A stretch of DNA of 64,000 nt, taken from positions 32,479,288 through 32,543,287 of the forward strand of contig OV884015.1 in assembly GCA_930367205.1 (NCBI GenBank), given 5' to 3'. A program made the position numbers and the translations under genes. Positions 35,526-49,374 of this stretch are shown piece after piece. A model generated the notes under the pieces. The model did no database searches. It saw only the letters and a list, made by a program, of their open reading frames with translations, and was not told where the DNA came from. Position 1 is the first letter of the stretch. Each line of letters begins with the position of its first letter. This DNA is from Acanthosoma haemorrhoidale. Its lineage: Eukaryota > Arthropoda > Insecta > Hemiptera > Acanthosomatidae.

Positions 35526-37535
35526 TTATTGTAACCATGAGTTGGACACAACAACGTATACCTACTGTAGTTATTATTCAAGACAGTATAACCTGAGGGA
35601 ATATTATAAATACATAATCATAAATTTTATTTTTACTCCGAAAAAACTGAGTAGTTCACCCAGACCGTCTCTAAATATTATGTTTTGTGCCATTTAATTT
35701 ATTTATCTCCATATTACAAGAGAAAATTGTTGAAAACACATCTTTTTTTGGCAAATAGTTCATACTGAACGTTAAAATTAGTCATGTTTCCAGATAATTA
35801 ACGAAGCGATTGACGAATTTGAGTATTTATTATCTAGCCTATTTCAAAAAATTTTTCATAATTTATAATTATTAGCCAAAGCCTTTATTTTCCCGGTATT
35901 TTAAGTTAGAATTTTTAATATTTGAAACATCAATTTACCGTGAAAAAATAATATGAAGAATTAAAAAAAAAAAAAACCGACCAGTTGTTTACACGATACA
36001 ATTTTTATTTTCGTTATATTGAACCTTTATGATTTGAAAATTTCGAACTGAATATATACAATATTTATTTTATCCATTGAATCGAAAACAGTTACATTTA
36101 TCAATTGAATTAATACAAGGGAAATATTTATTTGCAGGGAGCTGACTGTGGGTGGGCAAGAGAGACCAACAACATATTGCAGTCAAGTGCAGGCAGGGAC
36201 CACTCAGCGCTCGTTGGGCCTTTAATTGGACTGTGAGTTGGAAAATAAAATTGTTTGCGGGGGGGGCGCTGGATATGTCTGTGTGCCTGCATGACATTCC
36301 GGGTGATTGGGGAATTGTTACATGGACATCTGGTTTTATCAAACTGATGAGAGACAATCGTATTTTGTATGTTAGTCTGTATGTACGATCATCAAATCGC
36401 CTAATTCGTCTAAACGTTTAAACGTGTATTCATGACTACACTTCAGTGTTTTAGTTAAAAATAAATAAATCCTTCCACTGAGACAGTATAAAAATAAATA
36501 GTAGATATGATGTTATTTTTATTTGACAATAATTTATCTTTGCTCAGAGGCTAAAACAAACGTTACAACACACAGCAACTATTTCATACGTACACCAATA
36601 CGCTAAAATGACTAATTGGATTAAAATAAATTATTTATGAATTGTACTCAAAGTATTTAAAAACTTCTATAAATATAAGTTTAATAAAAGTAAACTAATT
36701 TCATACAAAACTTTATGAAAATGTCATCAGTTTCAGGGATATCTGAAATATTTAAATAAATGTGTTAGTTTGATTAAAAACAGATAAGGATAATTTTTTT
36801 TGTTAAGTCCTGCCAACTGTTGCTTAATTTTTATGTCTGTTCTTATTGAAAAAGGAGGAAATCACGACGGAGAGTGGATTTCTAACGACTGGCCTTGAAA
36901 AAAGAAGAAAAACATCAATTAGGGTGGTTTAGAATGGTTTTAATATTTTTTATATTTTTCTGGAACCGGTTTCTTTTAGAAAACAGTGCGGAGCATTAAT
37001 AAAACAAATCCGTACGGCGCAACACATCATAAAGAGCGAGAATATTCAAAAGGGCATCAAATTAAATATCTCCGGGTCTTGATTATAAATATCCCTTTAT
37101 TTTTTTTTTTGTTTTATTGTACTACAAAAAATTTATACTTGAAAAATCATCACTTGTGCATGGTAGCACGGTTATTAAAAACGCTGACTAGATCTTGGAG
37201 AGGTTTGGATTATGAGCCCCTGATCATAACAGTAATTATTCTTAGGGCTGTTAATTATCAATAACAATACATACAAAGGTGATGCTTGTTTTTTTTTATT
37301 TTAGTAGTTACTCATTTTCCCTACTGAGGCTAATCGTACACATTCCCTCTTATACAAAGACGACATTCTTAAATTACTCTAGTTACTTATTCTGTGAGAG
37401 CGCTCTATTCCATTGATTTTATTATATTTATTATTACATTAGAAATATCCAGATCCTCCATAAAACATGATTGTTCTATTTTTATGTAATAACTAATCAC
37501 CATAAAACGAAGAGCGTTGCAGATAATAAGTGGGT
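35526..37535. other. Unannotated AT-rich DNA
   Basis: No gene is recognised. The overlapping frames at 36.07-36.42 kb on both strands follow a TTTGCAGG that could be an acceptor, but there is no donor or domain to support an exon. A run of 13 A at about 35962 is not attached to a recognisable LINE. Confidence 0.45.
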
Positions 37536-37680
37536 GATGACTATAAAAAAAGGCCATTAACAAAGAGTGGAGGCTAAGTCGGTTATCGACTCCATTAGCC
37601 GCCGCCATGGCTACAAGTAATGTTAGCTGCATCTTGTCAACAGTGTTTGCATTAGTGATCACTTCTACTCACTGGTGACT
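37536..37680 (+). promoter_or_regulatory. Candidate TATA promoter with strong-context ATG
   Basis: TATAAAAAAAG at about 37542 lies some 65 bp upstream of GCCGCCGCCATGG, a near-ideal start context that stands out in AT-rich DNA. The ATG opens a 23-codon frame with a hydrophobic stretch (SCILSTVFALVITS), followed by a GTGACT that could be a donor. The minus strand carries an equally plausible frame through the same bases (MQLTLLVAMAAANG). Expression and strand are uncertain. Confidence 0.25.
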
Positions 37681-38377
37681 AGTAGCCCCACTTGGTGTCA
37701 CTAGTGAATAAAACAAGTATTCATCGTAATTTCCCTAACTAGTGAACCTAGGAGCAGGTGACTAACACACCAGATACCAATATTTTCCCCCGTTATATCG
37801 AATATATTTGCAAAAAATATTGTAATCCAAGTTGCTTTTTGAAATGATAAAATTAAGTATGCAGGTTCAAGTATGAATCTCGTTTGTCGGTTTTAAACAA
37901 AAACTTATTATAAACCAAGGTGAAAAAATATTAAAATTCTTTTTGAGTTGCTTGCTGTCTTTAGGGTTTGTAAATAAAGGCTGTGATGTACATGAATTAT
38001 AAACGTAAACTCATCTACTTTAATTTAACTGTAACGAGTAATTCCTGAGCAATATGTTTTTAATTATACGTTAGCATTTAGTTTTAGTGCAGATTGGTTC
38101 CATATTACTTTATAGCTTATACGGTATAGGTCAATTTGTTTACATGTTTTCTGCCTTAGGGTAAGGAAACCTAATAAGTTAAATAAAACAAACGCTAAAA
38201 TGTGAGTCAGAAGTATCTTTTGCTTATATTTTTGAATTAATTTTAAATGCTTATATTTTTTTCATTCTATTTTATTAATAATACTATATTTATGGATTGT
38301 TCCGGATCAGATTCGCAATTATTATTATTATTCCTTCCTATATCATAAGTCAATCGGGAAATACACATATTGAATAG
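37681..38377. other. Unannotated AT-rich DNA
   Basis: Only a cluster of CTAGTGA-type motifs (37640-37765) is notable. No gene is seen. Confidence 0.45.
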
Positions 38378-38469
38378 GTTACTGGTACAAGGATCCGCTC
38401 AACCCAAATATTCCTTTATTTTTCCCTCGTCCTTAATCTTATAATTAGAGAACTGAGAAAAAAAAAAAA
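38378..38469 (+). mobile_element. LINE-X 3' tail, copy a
   Basis: Ends of LINE-X: GGATCCGCTCAACCC, TTCCTTTATTTTTCCCT, TAATCTTA, GAGAACTGAG, then twelve A (38458-38469). The 5' edge is approximate. TCGTAATAC follows immediately and became the target site of copy b. Confidence 0.7.
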
Positions 38470-38478
38470 TCGTAATAC

Positions 38479-38856
38479 AACATCCTGCGCACACTATGGC
38501 ATACCCCTTTTCGTGAAATGAAGGCTCCTGACATCCATTGCCAAAACCCCCTATTTCTACTACCGGCAAGATGGCAACTCTCTAGTTCTGGGAACGCAGA
38601 CCAAGCGGTGGACATTACGGTCCTTGGCCATATAGAGAGATTCTAGGCTCATCCTTCAGTGGTTTCTCACCACTGCACCGCAACATTTCCACCTCTACTG
38701 AGGCCTCCCACGCTCCTTAATTCCCTCACTCCACCTTTGAAGGTATACCTGTTTGAGCAGGTACTCCTAGTAAAAGGATCCGCTCAACCCAAATAAATTC
38801 CTTTATTTTTCCCTTATCCATAATCTTAAAAAGTTGAGAGCTAAGGGGGAAAAAAA
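38479..38856 (+). mobile_element. LINE-X 3' fragment, copy b
   Basis: Carries about 300 bp of 3' UTR with GGCATACCCC as in the 21919-23264 copy, then the same 90-bp end as copy a, and a short A tail. A 9-bp target duplication TCGTAATAC lies at 38470-38478 and 38857-38865, so copy b inserted just downstream of copy a. Confidence 0.8.
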
Positions 38857-38865
38857 TCGTAATAC

Positions 38866-40149
38866 TAAGTATGTAATGGTTTGCGATTAGGCATAAGGGT
38901 TTTAATAAAATCCCCCCACCCCCTTCTCATAAATTATCCTTCTCTGAATTCCATAACTGGGATTTGAAGTCTATTGCCTTTAAAACCTTAATTGATGCAT
39001 TACAATGACAGTACTCAAATTGATGATTTATCAGCATAAACATTATGTAATAAGGTGGAATTAATAATCCAGAAGAACAAATAACACTATAATAATTGGC
39101 TAATTACCCCAAATAGCTAACCAGGTAATGAATGTAAACATGATAGCTGCCCACATGTTGACATTTAAATGGGGACAGGCCAACATCAAATCATTGGCAA
39201 AACAACCACCATGAAAGATATCATAAAACATGATTATTATATGTATTGCAGTATCTTATAATCCATAAAAATAAATTATATACAAAATTAAGGCATAACT
39301 AAATAAACAATGAATAATAAAACAAAATCCGGCATGGAGGAATTCGCTCATATTCCAATGGATTTGGCAGTCAAAAATCCAACTACTACAACTACTACTA
39401 GAGACTGGTGTTTATGTGACCGAAGATCAGAAAGTACAAGGCAGAGTGTAGCGAACCCTTTCATGAAACATTTAACGGAGTACGGAGTCCAGTGGGCACA
39501 TATGTTTTTAGAACAGGCAGTGTGGTCATTGCTCTAATTGCTAATCTCGTCGATTATTAATTTAATAGATATATTGAGCACGACTCTCACCTACATCGAA
39601 ATGGTACCGGTGTGGGTGAAATATAAGTATTCTTATATATAATTACTGTAAATATTGTTCCCTAAAAGTAGACTAGGTAATGAAAGCATAAATTTTATTT
39701 AAAAAAAAACTGTCGTGACTTCAAACGTGAAGGAATCTCGTAGTAAATTTTAATGAGTGTCTCATTTCAAAGCATTCCTTCAAGCTTTTTCAAACTGTCA
39801 TGGAAGTCTGAAATAGCTTTCCTCTTTCGTCAAGGTTTAGATCTAACTATAATTATTATCTATAGATGTTAGCAGGATGGAGATTAGACCCCGGAATCTC
39901 CCCAGTGGTGTATCAGCGTGCCGTGTCAATTGGGTACGATGCTAAAAACATCATATTGAGTAGACCGCATATCATGGAGATCTAGCGATTTTTTCTCATC
40001 GCTATTAATTATTTTCTTATTTTACTTCACAGTCATGTCTCTTGATTCCCATTTTGACCCTATTTCCCTTCTTAAGTTCTCCCTCACAACTGCAGTTATT
40101 TAAACTATTAAAAGAATAGAACGAAGAAACTCTAAATACAAATTGTTAC
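38866..40149. other. Unannotated AT-rich DNA
   Basis: The 75-codon frame at 39310-39537 contains a short run of Thr codons but no domain and no splice signals. Nothing else is recognised. Confidence 0.45.
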
Positions 40150-40440
40150 ACAGCTAATAATGCTAATATGGAATAACTCCTTTGGTGTTCACTCCAGCCA
40201 GAATAAAGATATTCACTACTCAATCGCCAGGGCAGATATGGAAGACAGGGATAGATGGTGATAGTGGCGGCTCTACCAGACGGGACTCGAACCCAGTCAC
40301 CTGCATAGCGAGCACATAGATCAAGGGGATTATCCAGCCTTCCGCTGCATTTACCTCGATATTGGCCCAGATAGCTCTGGCGAACATTCGGGACGATCGA
40401 TGTTCGCTTCGGTCCCGTCTGTTCATTGTTCGGCCTCGTA
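40150..40440 (-). mobile_element. Probable tRNA-derived SINE
   Basis: On the minus strand GGTTCGAGTCC (40267-40277 region) matches the RNA polymerase III B box consensus exactly, and the stretch before it (AAGGCTGGATAATCCCC, GTGCTCGCTATGCAGGTGAC) looks like a diverged tRNA-type head. The segment is GC-richer than its surroundings. The full cloverleaf does not form convincingly and no second copy or tail is in the window. The long minus-strand frames here are incidental. Confidence 0.45.
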
Positions 40441-43400
40441 CTTATCATATGATGGGGAGGCTATTTACAGGTAACTGTCCTAGTGCGGTGCTTGTAGTCC
40501 CACAGCAATGATGGGGAAAAATAATCATTAAAAATAAAGTAGTTCAATAAATGCCGAAACTTCAATGGTAATGCCGAAAATTTATAATTAACATTTAAAT
40601 AAAAAATATTAGATGTATTAACCTAAAACTAAATCAAAAAAATGAACCGAAGTGAAATAAAGAAAGCAGATTATAAGAAAGCAGAGTTGTTATACTCAAT
40701 ATTCTATTCTTTTTCCAATGTTTTTATTTCAAAAATTAAATACCATTCTATTTTTCGTATTAAGTTAATTTTTTACACATAAAATACTTGAATATCTTGT
40801 TAAAAATTGTCGATTTAACATTTATTCATTTAGTTTAAATCAAAAAGAACCCTCTCACTTTGTTTAGAAAAGGGTGATCTTATTTATATTATTCATCTTT
40901 CCAGTCATAAACACGTACTTCTTTAGAGCTCACGTTATTCATTTCGCTAATAAAACAATTTAAATTTTTCAAAAATTATTCATTACTTTGAGTATAGATT
41001 TAGATAATAAATAGTTATTAGTAGTTTGTATGGTACTGAATTCATGAGCTGGGGACTGTTCTAGACTTGAAAAACGGCTAATGTACCTAGTAAATAATAA
41101 ACACTGTTCATTTATTATGTTCTAGTGAGCTCTCGTCACTAATTATTTACAGGCTATGCGAAGGGAGGAACAGGCGGTGTTTTGTGGAGGGAAAGAAAAA
41201 CAAACTGGGGAGCTGCTCAGACTGAACAAACTCCAAACACTCATAATTAACACATCCCATCGCTCCAATTATTTCCAACGGCCATACACCGAATATAACT
41301 GCCGTTTACTGCAACACAATTTGCGCCTGAATGCTGTCAAATTAGAATAAAAAATATATACAAATAAAAAAAAGGCGTTGAATTTTTACGTTTTGATAGA
41401 TTTTTCTCTAATGGGTCACCTAATAGCAGGGTACTCGCCATTTAGAAGTTTTATGGCTACTACCACATATTTAAGGACATATAAACCAACCAGCATACTT
41501 TCAACTATCTCACACAAGGACCTCATGCATGTATACCGATCATATAGAAACGTTGTAAAATTTGAAATTTTATATCAATAAACGATATTTATTGTGACGA
41601 GTAATTTGTATGTTCGTTCTCCTGTGTTAGTTTAGACATTTTCCAGACAAACGCAGGAATAAAATAACAGCTCAGTTAAAAAAGCCACTACTGATAATAA
41701 AGTGGCAAGCCACGAAAAAAATCGTATTTTAATATATAAATTTGACTCTAAAATAAACACAATATTTACCATTTGAATTCATTATAGGAAATTATTTATT
41801 ATATCTCGTTTTAATGGTTGAAAAAGCTATTTTTATTTTTCCAATACTCTTTCTCAATTGTAAAGGATGTTTTACATTAAATATTTGAATAAAGTTTTTA
41901 AATATTATCCAATCGTGCTAATGGTTGTTAAATCTATTAACTAACTAAAAGTTAGTCATTAGTATTAGTTAATATATTGAAGAATATATGTATATATATT
42001 ATGCCGGTTATCATAATTATGTTTTGTTGTGTTATCTTTGGTTTTGTCATAAAACCCCTGAGATGGGAGGGATTTTTTTGCATTAATCAATTCAATTTAA
42101 ATGAGTGTTTACAAACTTTAATTTCAGTTTTTATTTTATCTTTATGGTGATACTATTTTTATTTGTTTGATATTTTTATCACCTAAAATAGAGCAGTAGA
42201 AGATTAGCCGTTAGTCATGAATACTAAAGCGTACTTCGCTACGCGTTCGTTTTCATTATGCTATATTACATTTTGTATGTTATAATTTACACAGTTGTAA
42301 TAAATATTTTTATTTTAGTCTTTGCATTGTGTTAGTCATGAAATGTTTAGCTCTAGAACGGCCAATCAATAATGATTATTATATATAAATAAATTGTAAT
42401 CAGGAAACATGTCAAACTTTATGAATTTCCTAATTTATTTCGATCTTGATTAAAATCAGCAGTTGTAAGTGTATTCTCTACGTCCTAATATCCATCCCTA
42501 CGAACCTTCCAAGGTCTTCTATTTTAACACCCCCTCACTGTCCTAAGAGACGCTCGTTAGTCTGAGAACGATCATTACTTTATATTTCCAGACTTTTATT
42601 TTTGTATTAATTATTTTAATATGATAGTTTACTATTTATTACTTGTTTTATTATTGTTTTGTTTGTTATCTAACTGCACAGACGTTATTGACAAATGGAT
42701 ATTGTTTTTTTTAGGGTGTTTCTTGTAAATGGAATTTAGGGACCTTATTTACTAAAAGCAGTTAAATTTTTCGCCAAATTTCATAATTATTAGTATCATT
42801 CTTATGGAGGTTTACACTTTATTTTTCTTTATTATTACTATTTTGTATTTGTTTTATTAATTTTTTGTTATGATGTTATTGATTTCTCTATTTGCAAGAT
42901 TTGAGTTTTCCATCTAAACAGTATTCACAGGGGACTTATAATTGGTTTTTTTCTTATATATTTTACAGATAACAAATACCTTCACCCTCCAAATTATAAA
43001 TAAATCGTATTATATCTGAATAACAAAAAATAATAGATATTATAGATATCTCGTCACAAATTGAAATTCAGTTAATTGAGGAAATAGAAAGACAATAATA
43101 CAGTTTTGTTAGACCAAGTTTAGGTCCAAGTGACATGTTGGGCCAACGGTAGAAGGCATTTTCTCTTACATATAAAAAACCCTTGGACTAAGACAACGAC
43201 AAACGATAAGCCCTACTATTAGTTCAGGATCACATAGTATGACAACTGTACCTGCTGTAATTTTGTATTGTACTATCTAACCTTTCTTTTTTACACGTAA
43301 CGTCCATCCGATGGAACTATTACGCAAATTTAAGATTCGGTGAAATGAAGGTAAGCACTGATATGTACATAAACCATATTTATCATGTCTAATTAACAGA

Positions 43401-45053
43401 AAAACTTTAAAGAAAGTAACAACGCCCTAGTGATAGCTATGCTCTGCTAAACCACACGACAGTTGTGTGACTATTCCCGGGAAGAATAAGAGTCGTTTTG
43501 CGTTTCCTGTAAAATTACAGTTTGCACTTACTTCACGCACTTTTTAATATGAAATGAAGAAACACTTCATTTTGGAACATTGTCCACTAAGAATAACAAA
43601 TATAAAGTATGTCTAGTCGATAACATATATTCAACACTACAAAAGTGTACAAAATTACCTTACCAATGGTAAAGGACCTTTGTATGAAAGAAATAGAATT
43701 AGTTGATGAAGTAGCTCACAAAATAAACTTGATTCTAATACTTTGCACTTAATTGCAAATACTTTGAAAATAAAAAGGCACACTGCTATGATCCTTACCA
43801 ATGGCGTATGTCACTCGGATATTTGAATGCTGGTTAAACCACGCGTCACTAAATGAATTAACTAACGATCATTCATTTGTTCGAACTGAATTTTTATTTA
43901 CGATCAACTTAGCGTCGAACTACGATTACCATAAAAAAATAGCATGCCTCTCCGTGTTGGAGTTTCCAATACGATCTATTTCAATCATAGGCCTTTATTG
44001 TCAGCCAATAAACATAACATTGATCAAGAACGTCAAAGGCAATCATTTGATACCCTACTGGAAAAAAAACTATAGTTTTTTTGTTGACTAGTAGCTTATG
44101 CAAGTGTTGATACTTTGTCATTATGGAGCTAGGAGTGATCCTCATATTGTGAAAAAATTAAACGAGACCACATGTGAAATTTCATGCCTTAGCATGAATA
44201 GGGACTCATAAAGCTAGAAACAAAATTCTGTTTTGTAAAGAAACATATCATAATATTTGTCAACAAGATTTGCAATATTTTTGTTTTGGTTAGCTGTTTA
44301 AATTACTTTCAATGCTAAAAAAGTGATTTTCAGTGCCCCCTATGGTTGAAAAAAAAAAAATGAAGTGCATTTTGTAACAAAGAACGAGTGGTTTTTTCAC
44401 AATTGTTTAACAAGTTTTTTTTAAGAAATTCACGTCGTTAGTATTTATGGATATTGTTTCTTCTAAAAGTTTTTTTATTTATTCATCCTTGTAGTAACCA
44501 TACAAGGAGGGGAGGAGGGTATTATTGATCCACATATTCCATGCTGCACGCATACTACTAATATGAGAAATTGTACATTTCGCAGATAAATTAAATGACT
44601 AATGTGGTAAATACTAATTTAATTATGGTAATTAATCAGAGCATGAGTAACAGCTGGGAACTAAAAAAAAAAAATGCCAAAACTACATACCTATAACTTA
44701 GCATTTTATTTTCAGGGCGTAATGCAAATTTACTTGAATATTTCTTTTTTATTCCAAAAAAATCGTTTAGTAAATTGTGTCTTATCAAAGAGTAGTCGTG
44801 GTTGACTGTTAAAAAAAGCCCTCGGTAATTTTTGTCTCTCATATTAAAAAAATGGGCGTGTGTAGTCATAAAGTCGTCCGGGGATGTGAGAGTCACATCC
44901 GGACTTGTAATATTTATTTGTGACGTTTGTGACATATTTGCACCGACGTAGACAAATTAAACACCCGTAAATTTTGACTTGTGCATCAATAAGTACTTAT
45001 TCAGTTATTGGCGATTCAAACCCATTATTCTTTAACCAACAATATTTATTCTC
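40441..45053. other. Unannotated AT-rich DNA
   Basis: About 4.6 kb with no gene, RNA or repeat that I can support. Small open frames near 41.2, 41.4 and 43.8 kb have no recognisable domain. This is the longest featureless stretch in the window. Confidence 0.45.
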
Positions 45054-45061
45054 TATCTTGT

Positions 45062-45313
45062 CCATTGCACTGCACCAATCAACCCTATATTCCTCCTCGG
45101 AGACTAAAACGGCAGTGAACTCGCGACTTACTATAAATGCGTAACAGTGGGAGTCCTGGGAGGTGACAACCATGTGGATTTGGGAGGTATCTGGGCTGTA
45201 TGAATGAGCGAGCGAATGAAAATTGTAAATATGGGATGAATGAAAACATTTATCACAATTGCTTATTGCCCAATGAGGCAGATTGTAATTTTACCACAAT
45301 AAAGTTTTTTATA
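45062..45313 (+). mobile_element. LINE-Y 3' fragment
   Basis: Starts in the last codons of the ORF (HCTNQPYIPPRRLKRQ), has the shortened 3' UTR and ends at AATAAAGTTTTTTATA without a real poly(A) tail. Target duplication TATCTTGT at 45054-45061 and 45314-45321 (8 bp, perfect) fixes the ends. Confidence 0.88.
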
Positions 45314-45321
45314 TATCTTGT

Positions 45322-46235
45322 TCGTTTAAGCAATTGATGGAGTACAGGTCTATAGGTTAAGGTATATTGAATAGAGACGAGATGTGGTGAGTGATCGGTC
45401 TCACTATATTAATAACTGACCGTCTATAAACAGTGTTATATCGACCAGCTGCCCCACCGCATATTAATTAGCTTAAGTAGACAGTGACATATGTAATATG
45501 TACATTTATGCTTAACATGGTAAATATTTAAAGGCTAATCAACATAGCTTAAACGTTACTTTATTAATTTGTCATTAATGATCTCTGACCCAGAAGTGGG
45601 TTCTTAGTGGCTGGGTTTAGTTCATTAGCTAAAGGTTGACAACTTGCTTGAAGCGCTGCAGTAAATTTCTTGAAACAGACAGACAGACAGTATGAGAATC
45701 ACTTGTTCTTGTTTAAAAGAAAAGCATCTCCTTGTGCAGGTTTTATTGAAGCTCGCCTCGGAGACAGTGTGATATACCGACTTTAATAATTGCTCCAGCC
45801 CCTAGCGACGAAGAAGAAGAGGAAAACCGTGTGACACTTTGAAATTTCCACACAGCCAGGATATATATTATTTAGCCCGCCTCGGTGACGTGGAGCTCTT
45901 CGAATTCCACAGTTGAGTTCTTCGTTTGGGTGCGCCTCCAGGGTACACTAATTATTTTTCCATTTCATAAATATTGCATCCCTTTAAAAAGGAGATGAAC
46001 TTTTTTGAACATTGAATAATTTGACTTCTGCTTCTCAAAACTCTGAAATTGAACACTTATCCTTAGTGCTACAATTACCAATAATATGATAAGCTTTAAG
46101 ATGAGCTACAGATATGAATAGGACAAAGAATATGTTGTTAATTGGTAAAATAATAAAATTAACGATTTCCAGATAAACGCCAAATATAACCTATATGTAT
46201 AAATAAAAAATCTATTTATTAACTTTACTCATTTT
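45322..46235. other. Unannotated DNA
   Basis: A short CAGA repeat lies near 45680. No gene is recognised. Confidence 0.5.
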
Positions 46236-46815
46236 CTTAAAAATGCGCTCTCATCTCGACAAACGACTGACCTGGAACCCACACACGAGGCTAAAAAGTG
46301 AAGAACTAAACAGGCACTTTAGACAACTGTAGAGACTAATTCAAAAGACATCCCATCTCTCATTAGAAACTAATTTACTAATACACTTAAGCCAATTTGG
46401 ACTTAGGTAATAGAGCCATGGGGGCAGCAAAAAAGTCAAACATCAAGCGTATCCAATACAATACAATACATTCAATCAAAACTGCTGAGAACATTAGTAA
46501 ATGCCCCTCACGTCAGCAACAAAACCTTTCATAACGATCTTAATATACCTTACATGCTCGAACTCCAAGTTAATGAAATTCCATCGAAACACATCCAACC
46601 ACCCTAATCCCCTAGCGCAGCCATTGCACTGGACCACTCATCCCTATAATCCTCCTCGGAGATTAAAACGGCCGTGGCCTCCTTATCTGCTATGATTGCG
46701 TAACAGCGGGAGTCATGTCAATGGCCAGTTTCTCCAATCAAGTCCTGAGCATAAGTGGCTCTTGCACCCTTCGTCAGCCTCCACTGGCTCTTATCCTCTC
46801 TATTGCCTCTAAGAA
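46236..46815 (+). pseudogene. LINE-Y reverse transcriptase C-terminus and partial 3' UTR
   Basis: This copy identifies the family. In shifting frames it reads LDKRLTWNPHTRLKSEELNR, KTSHLSLETNLLIH, then a pentamer-like CAATA run, VSNKT-like remnants, HPNPLAQPLHWTTHPYNPPR and RLKRPWP before the stop. That is the C-terminal region of jockey-clade ORF2. The 3' UTR breaks off near 46815, well before the family's normal end. Confidence 0.85.
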
Positions 46816-49374
46816 TGGTATCAAACACTTTTACACAAATAACACAACGGGACACTAGCTGGACGGAGAATACCTTGAGGGTAATAACGGAGAGCGGTAG
46901 GAGGTGCTCAATTTATGTTGACTGATAGCTAATGTAACATAGTATATATTGATATAGTTAAGGCTGTGGTTTCATTGATTTTTTTATTTACTGATTGATA
47001 TATTCATTTTTGTTTTATTCTTAGTCAATATTTACAAAACTTGATAGGCAATTTAAATAAGAATTAAGTAAAATAAATTCCACGAAGTGCAATAGTCTAC
47101 AGGAGAGAGAGAGGGGGCTGCCCATCATTATTAATAATATATAACGTCTGATTCAAGTTATCTTTTCACCAATTTTATCAGGTATAAATATTTATCGTCT
47201 GAAGCGAATGGACATTGTCAACATTTATGGACGACATTGATATATATTGATTGCTCCTTTAGGTAAACAGAATTGTGAGTATCTCCCTCTTGCTGATCTT
47301 AGACACGCAGGGAAAACGTCAAGTGAAAGCCCAACTTTTTCAATATTTCCAACATAGATAAAACCAGCAAAGAGTTAATTATAAAAGGATAAGTTGGACA
47401 CGATGAAATCGGCCAAAACATTTTTTCTGAAACTAATTTAAGTTATAATTAGTTAGGGGTGCACAGGTGCCCCATCTCCGACATTAAATATATATTTTAT
47501 CTTCTAAGAAGCTGTGGTGATGTTTAAAGCTAAAGTTATTACATCATTATTCCCGACTTGGCTAAGATCAGTTTGAAGCTAGTTTTAGCAGCTATGGCTT
47601 TAGGGTCAGTAATGAGGCCATACTGGCAAGCCACTTCAAAACTACACATCTCAAGGATCCATCGCCATGGACCGTCTGGAAATAATTGCAGATTTAGGTA
47701 CTTGAACTAAAAAAAAATAAATATTTTAAACGAGATTTAAAAACAGGGCTAAGAAGTGACCAGTTGTTTATAAAATGGGTAGAGCTTTAAAGGGTAAAGT
47801 GGATGCAGTCTATTATGCAAGCTTCCGTAATTTTTGCAGGCGTGCGATTTTGTCATGGTAAAAAAAGAAGAAGTCCTTTTTCATTCACATAAGCGCTTTC
47901 ACCGGGACTAAAATGGAAAATTACTGATTTTTTTTTCGTGTGTCGCTGGCATATATATTTATTAAATTGTCAACGTTTAACTCAAACTAAGCCATCTTCG
48001 GGATTTCAAAAAAAAAAAATTATTAAAACAAACGATTCGTCACTCGATAAAGTTAATGAAATTAAGGAGCGAATTACAAGTTAAATATCTATTAAATAAA
48101 TACATTTTCTAGATTTTTTTTAGATCAAGGAATCATAGTGACTATTTCCTATTCCTGATTTCCTATTGATAGGCAGAATTTTAAAGGATCCTCCTGCTAC
48201 TGACAAGAACGTATGTTCTATTTCGTTAGAAGTACGCATCGATTCTGTTCAGCCCAGTTGACGCTTTGTTTATTGTCCAAAGTGGGCTTCATACGGATGA
48301 CTTCGTGAGTGGCTGTTCAATTAACGAGGGGCCTATTTTTCAGTATTTTCACCGATCGAGCCACACCGAGGCGGTCAACGGTTTTCCAACTGAAAGCTCA
48401 ACACTCAACCTGCTAGAAATTTTTTCTTAGGTTTTCTACCAATAGTTCTCCCACGACGTTGATTGTCATCAAATCTAAAGAAAAAAAATTCAAACTAGAT
48501 AAAAGCAATGGTGCCAGGACGCCGTACGTAATCCGCATTGTTTAATTTTAAAGATGACCTGTAAGAATATTTCAGAGTGTGATAAATATCACAAATGTGC
48601 AAAATATCCTTCTTATTGATTTTTATTATTTATTCATACAGTAATGCGACATTGAAACAATATTAAAAATAACGAAAATTATATCTCGATTTAATATTGT
48701 ACTAACTATTTTTTTTTTTTTCGCATTGAAATATAGTATGTCTACCAAAAAAACATCAAGTAAATGTGATGCTGTGGACAGTTTTATTCGCTCTTGGCAA
48801 TTGCACTTATATGCTTTGTATTTGTACTTATATGCTTATGATGTATTATGTATATCTCAAGTAATGTATCAATGAGAGAGTGAATGCAATATTGTATATA
48901 TGAGATAATTTACCATACTAATCTATCTCCCTTCAAAGGCAGGTAGCCATTTTTTTTCAGCTAAAAAAAAACATTTTCCTCAGAAGTAACAACGAAGTAT
49001 TAATATTATTTATCCGAAATTAATCCAAAAATCCAACATACAGAGACAATCTCCTCTAGTTACAACACTAGATTCCCCCAACTAGAGTTCCTTCCTCCTA
49101 GATACTTCCTACAATTCCCCATTTTTAACTTTCCACTTTTCAAATCCTGGCTTTTCCAGTTTCTCTTTCCTCTCATCCGGCTACTCTTAGATGACCAAGT
49201 TTGAGTGCTAACGTCACAATTTAATAAACAACAATACTTTATTGATCCAACATATATCACATTTAATTTTGTAAAGAAGAATTCTCTTTTTAATTCGATG
49301 TAATTTCAGTCAACTATACCTATATATATACTGAGTAAGTATATCGGTTAAACAAACACCTCTTTAATTTTGGG
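46816..49374. other. Unannotated AT-rich DNA
   Basis: No gene or repeat is recognised. A plus-strand segment at 48.34-48.43 kb after a TATTTTTCAG is open for about 30 codons but has no donor. Confidence 0.45.

Noticed and set aside
36070..36421. Antiparallel frames near a TTTGCAGG acceptor
   Set aside because: No donor, no domain, and both strands are open equally.
40146..40448. 100-codon minus-strand frame
   Set aside because: The frame covers a tRNA-like segment with a B box (reads GDWVRVPSG), a known artefact of translating tRNA-derived SINEs.
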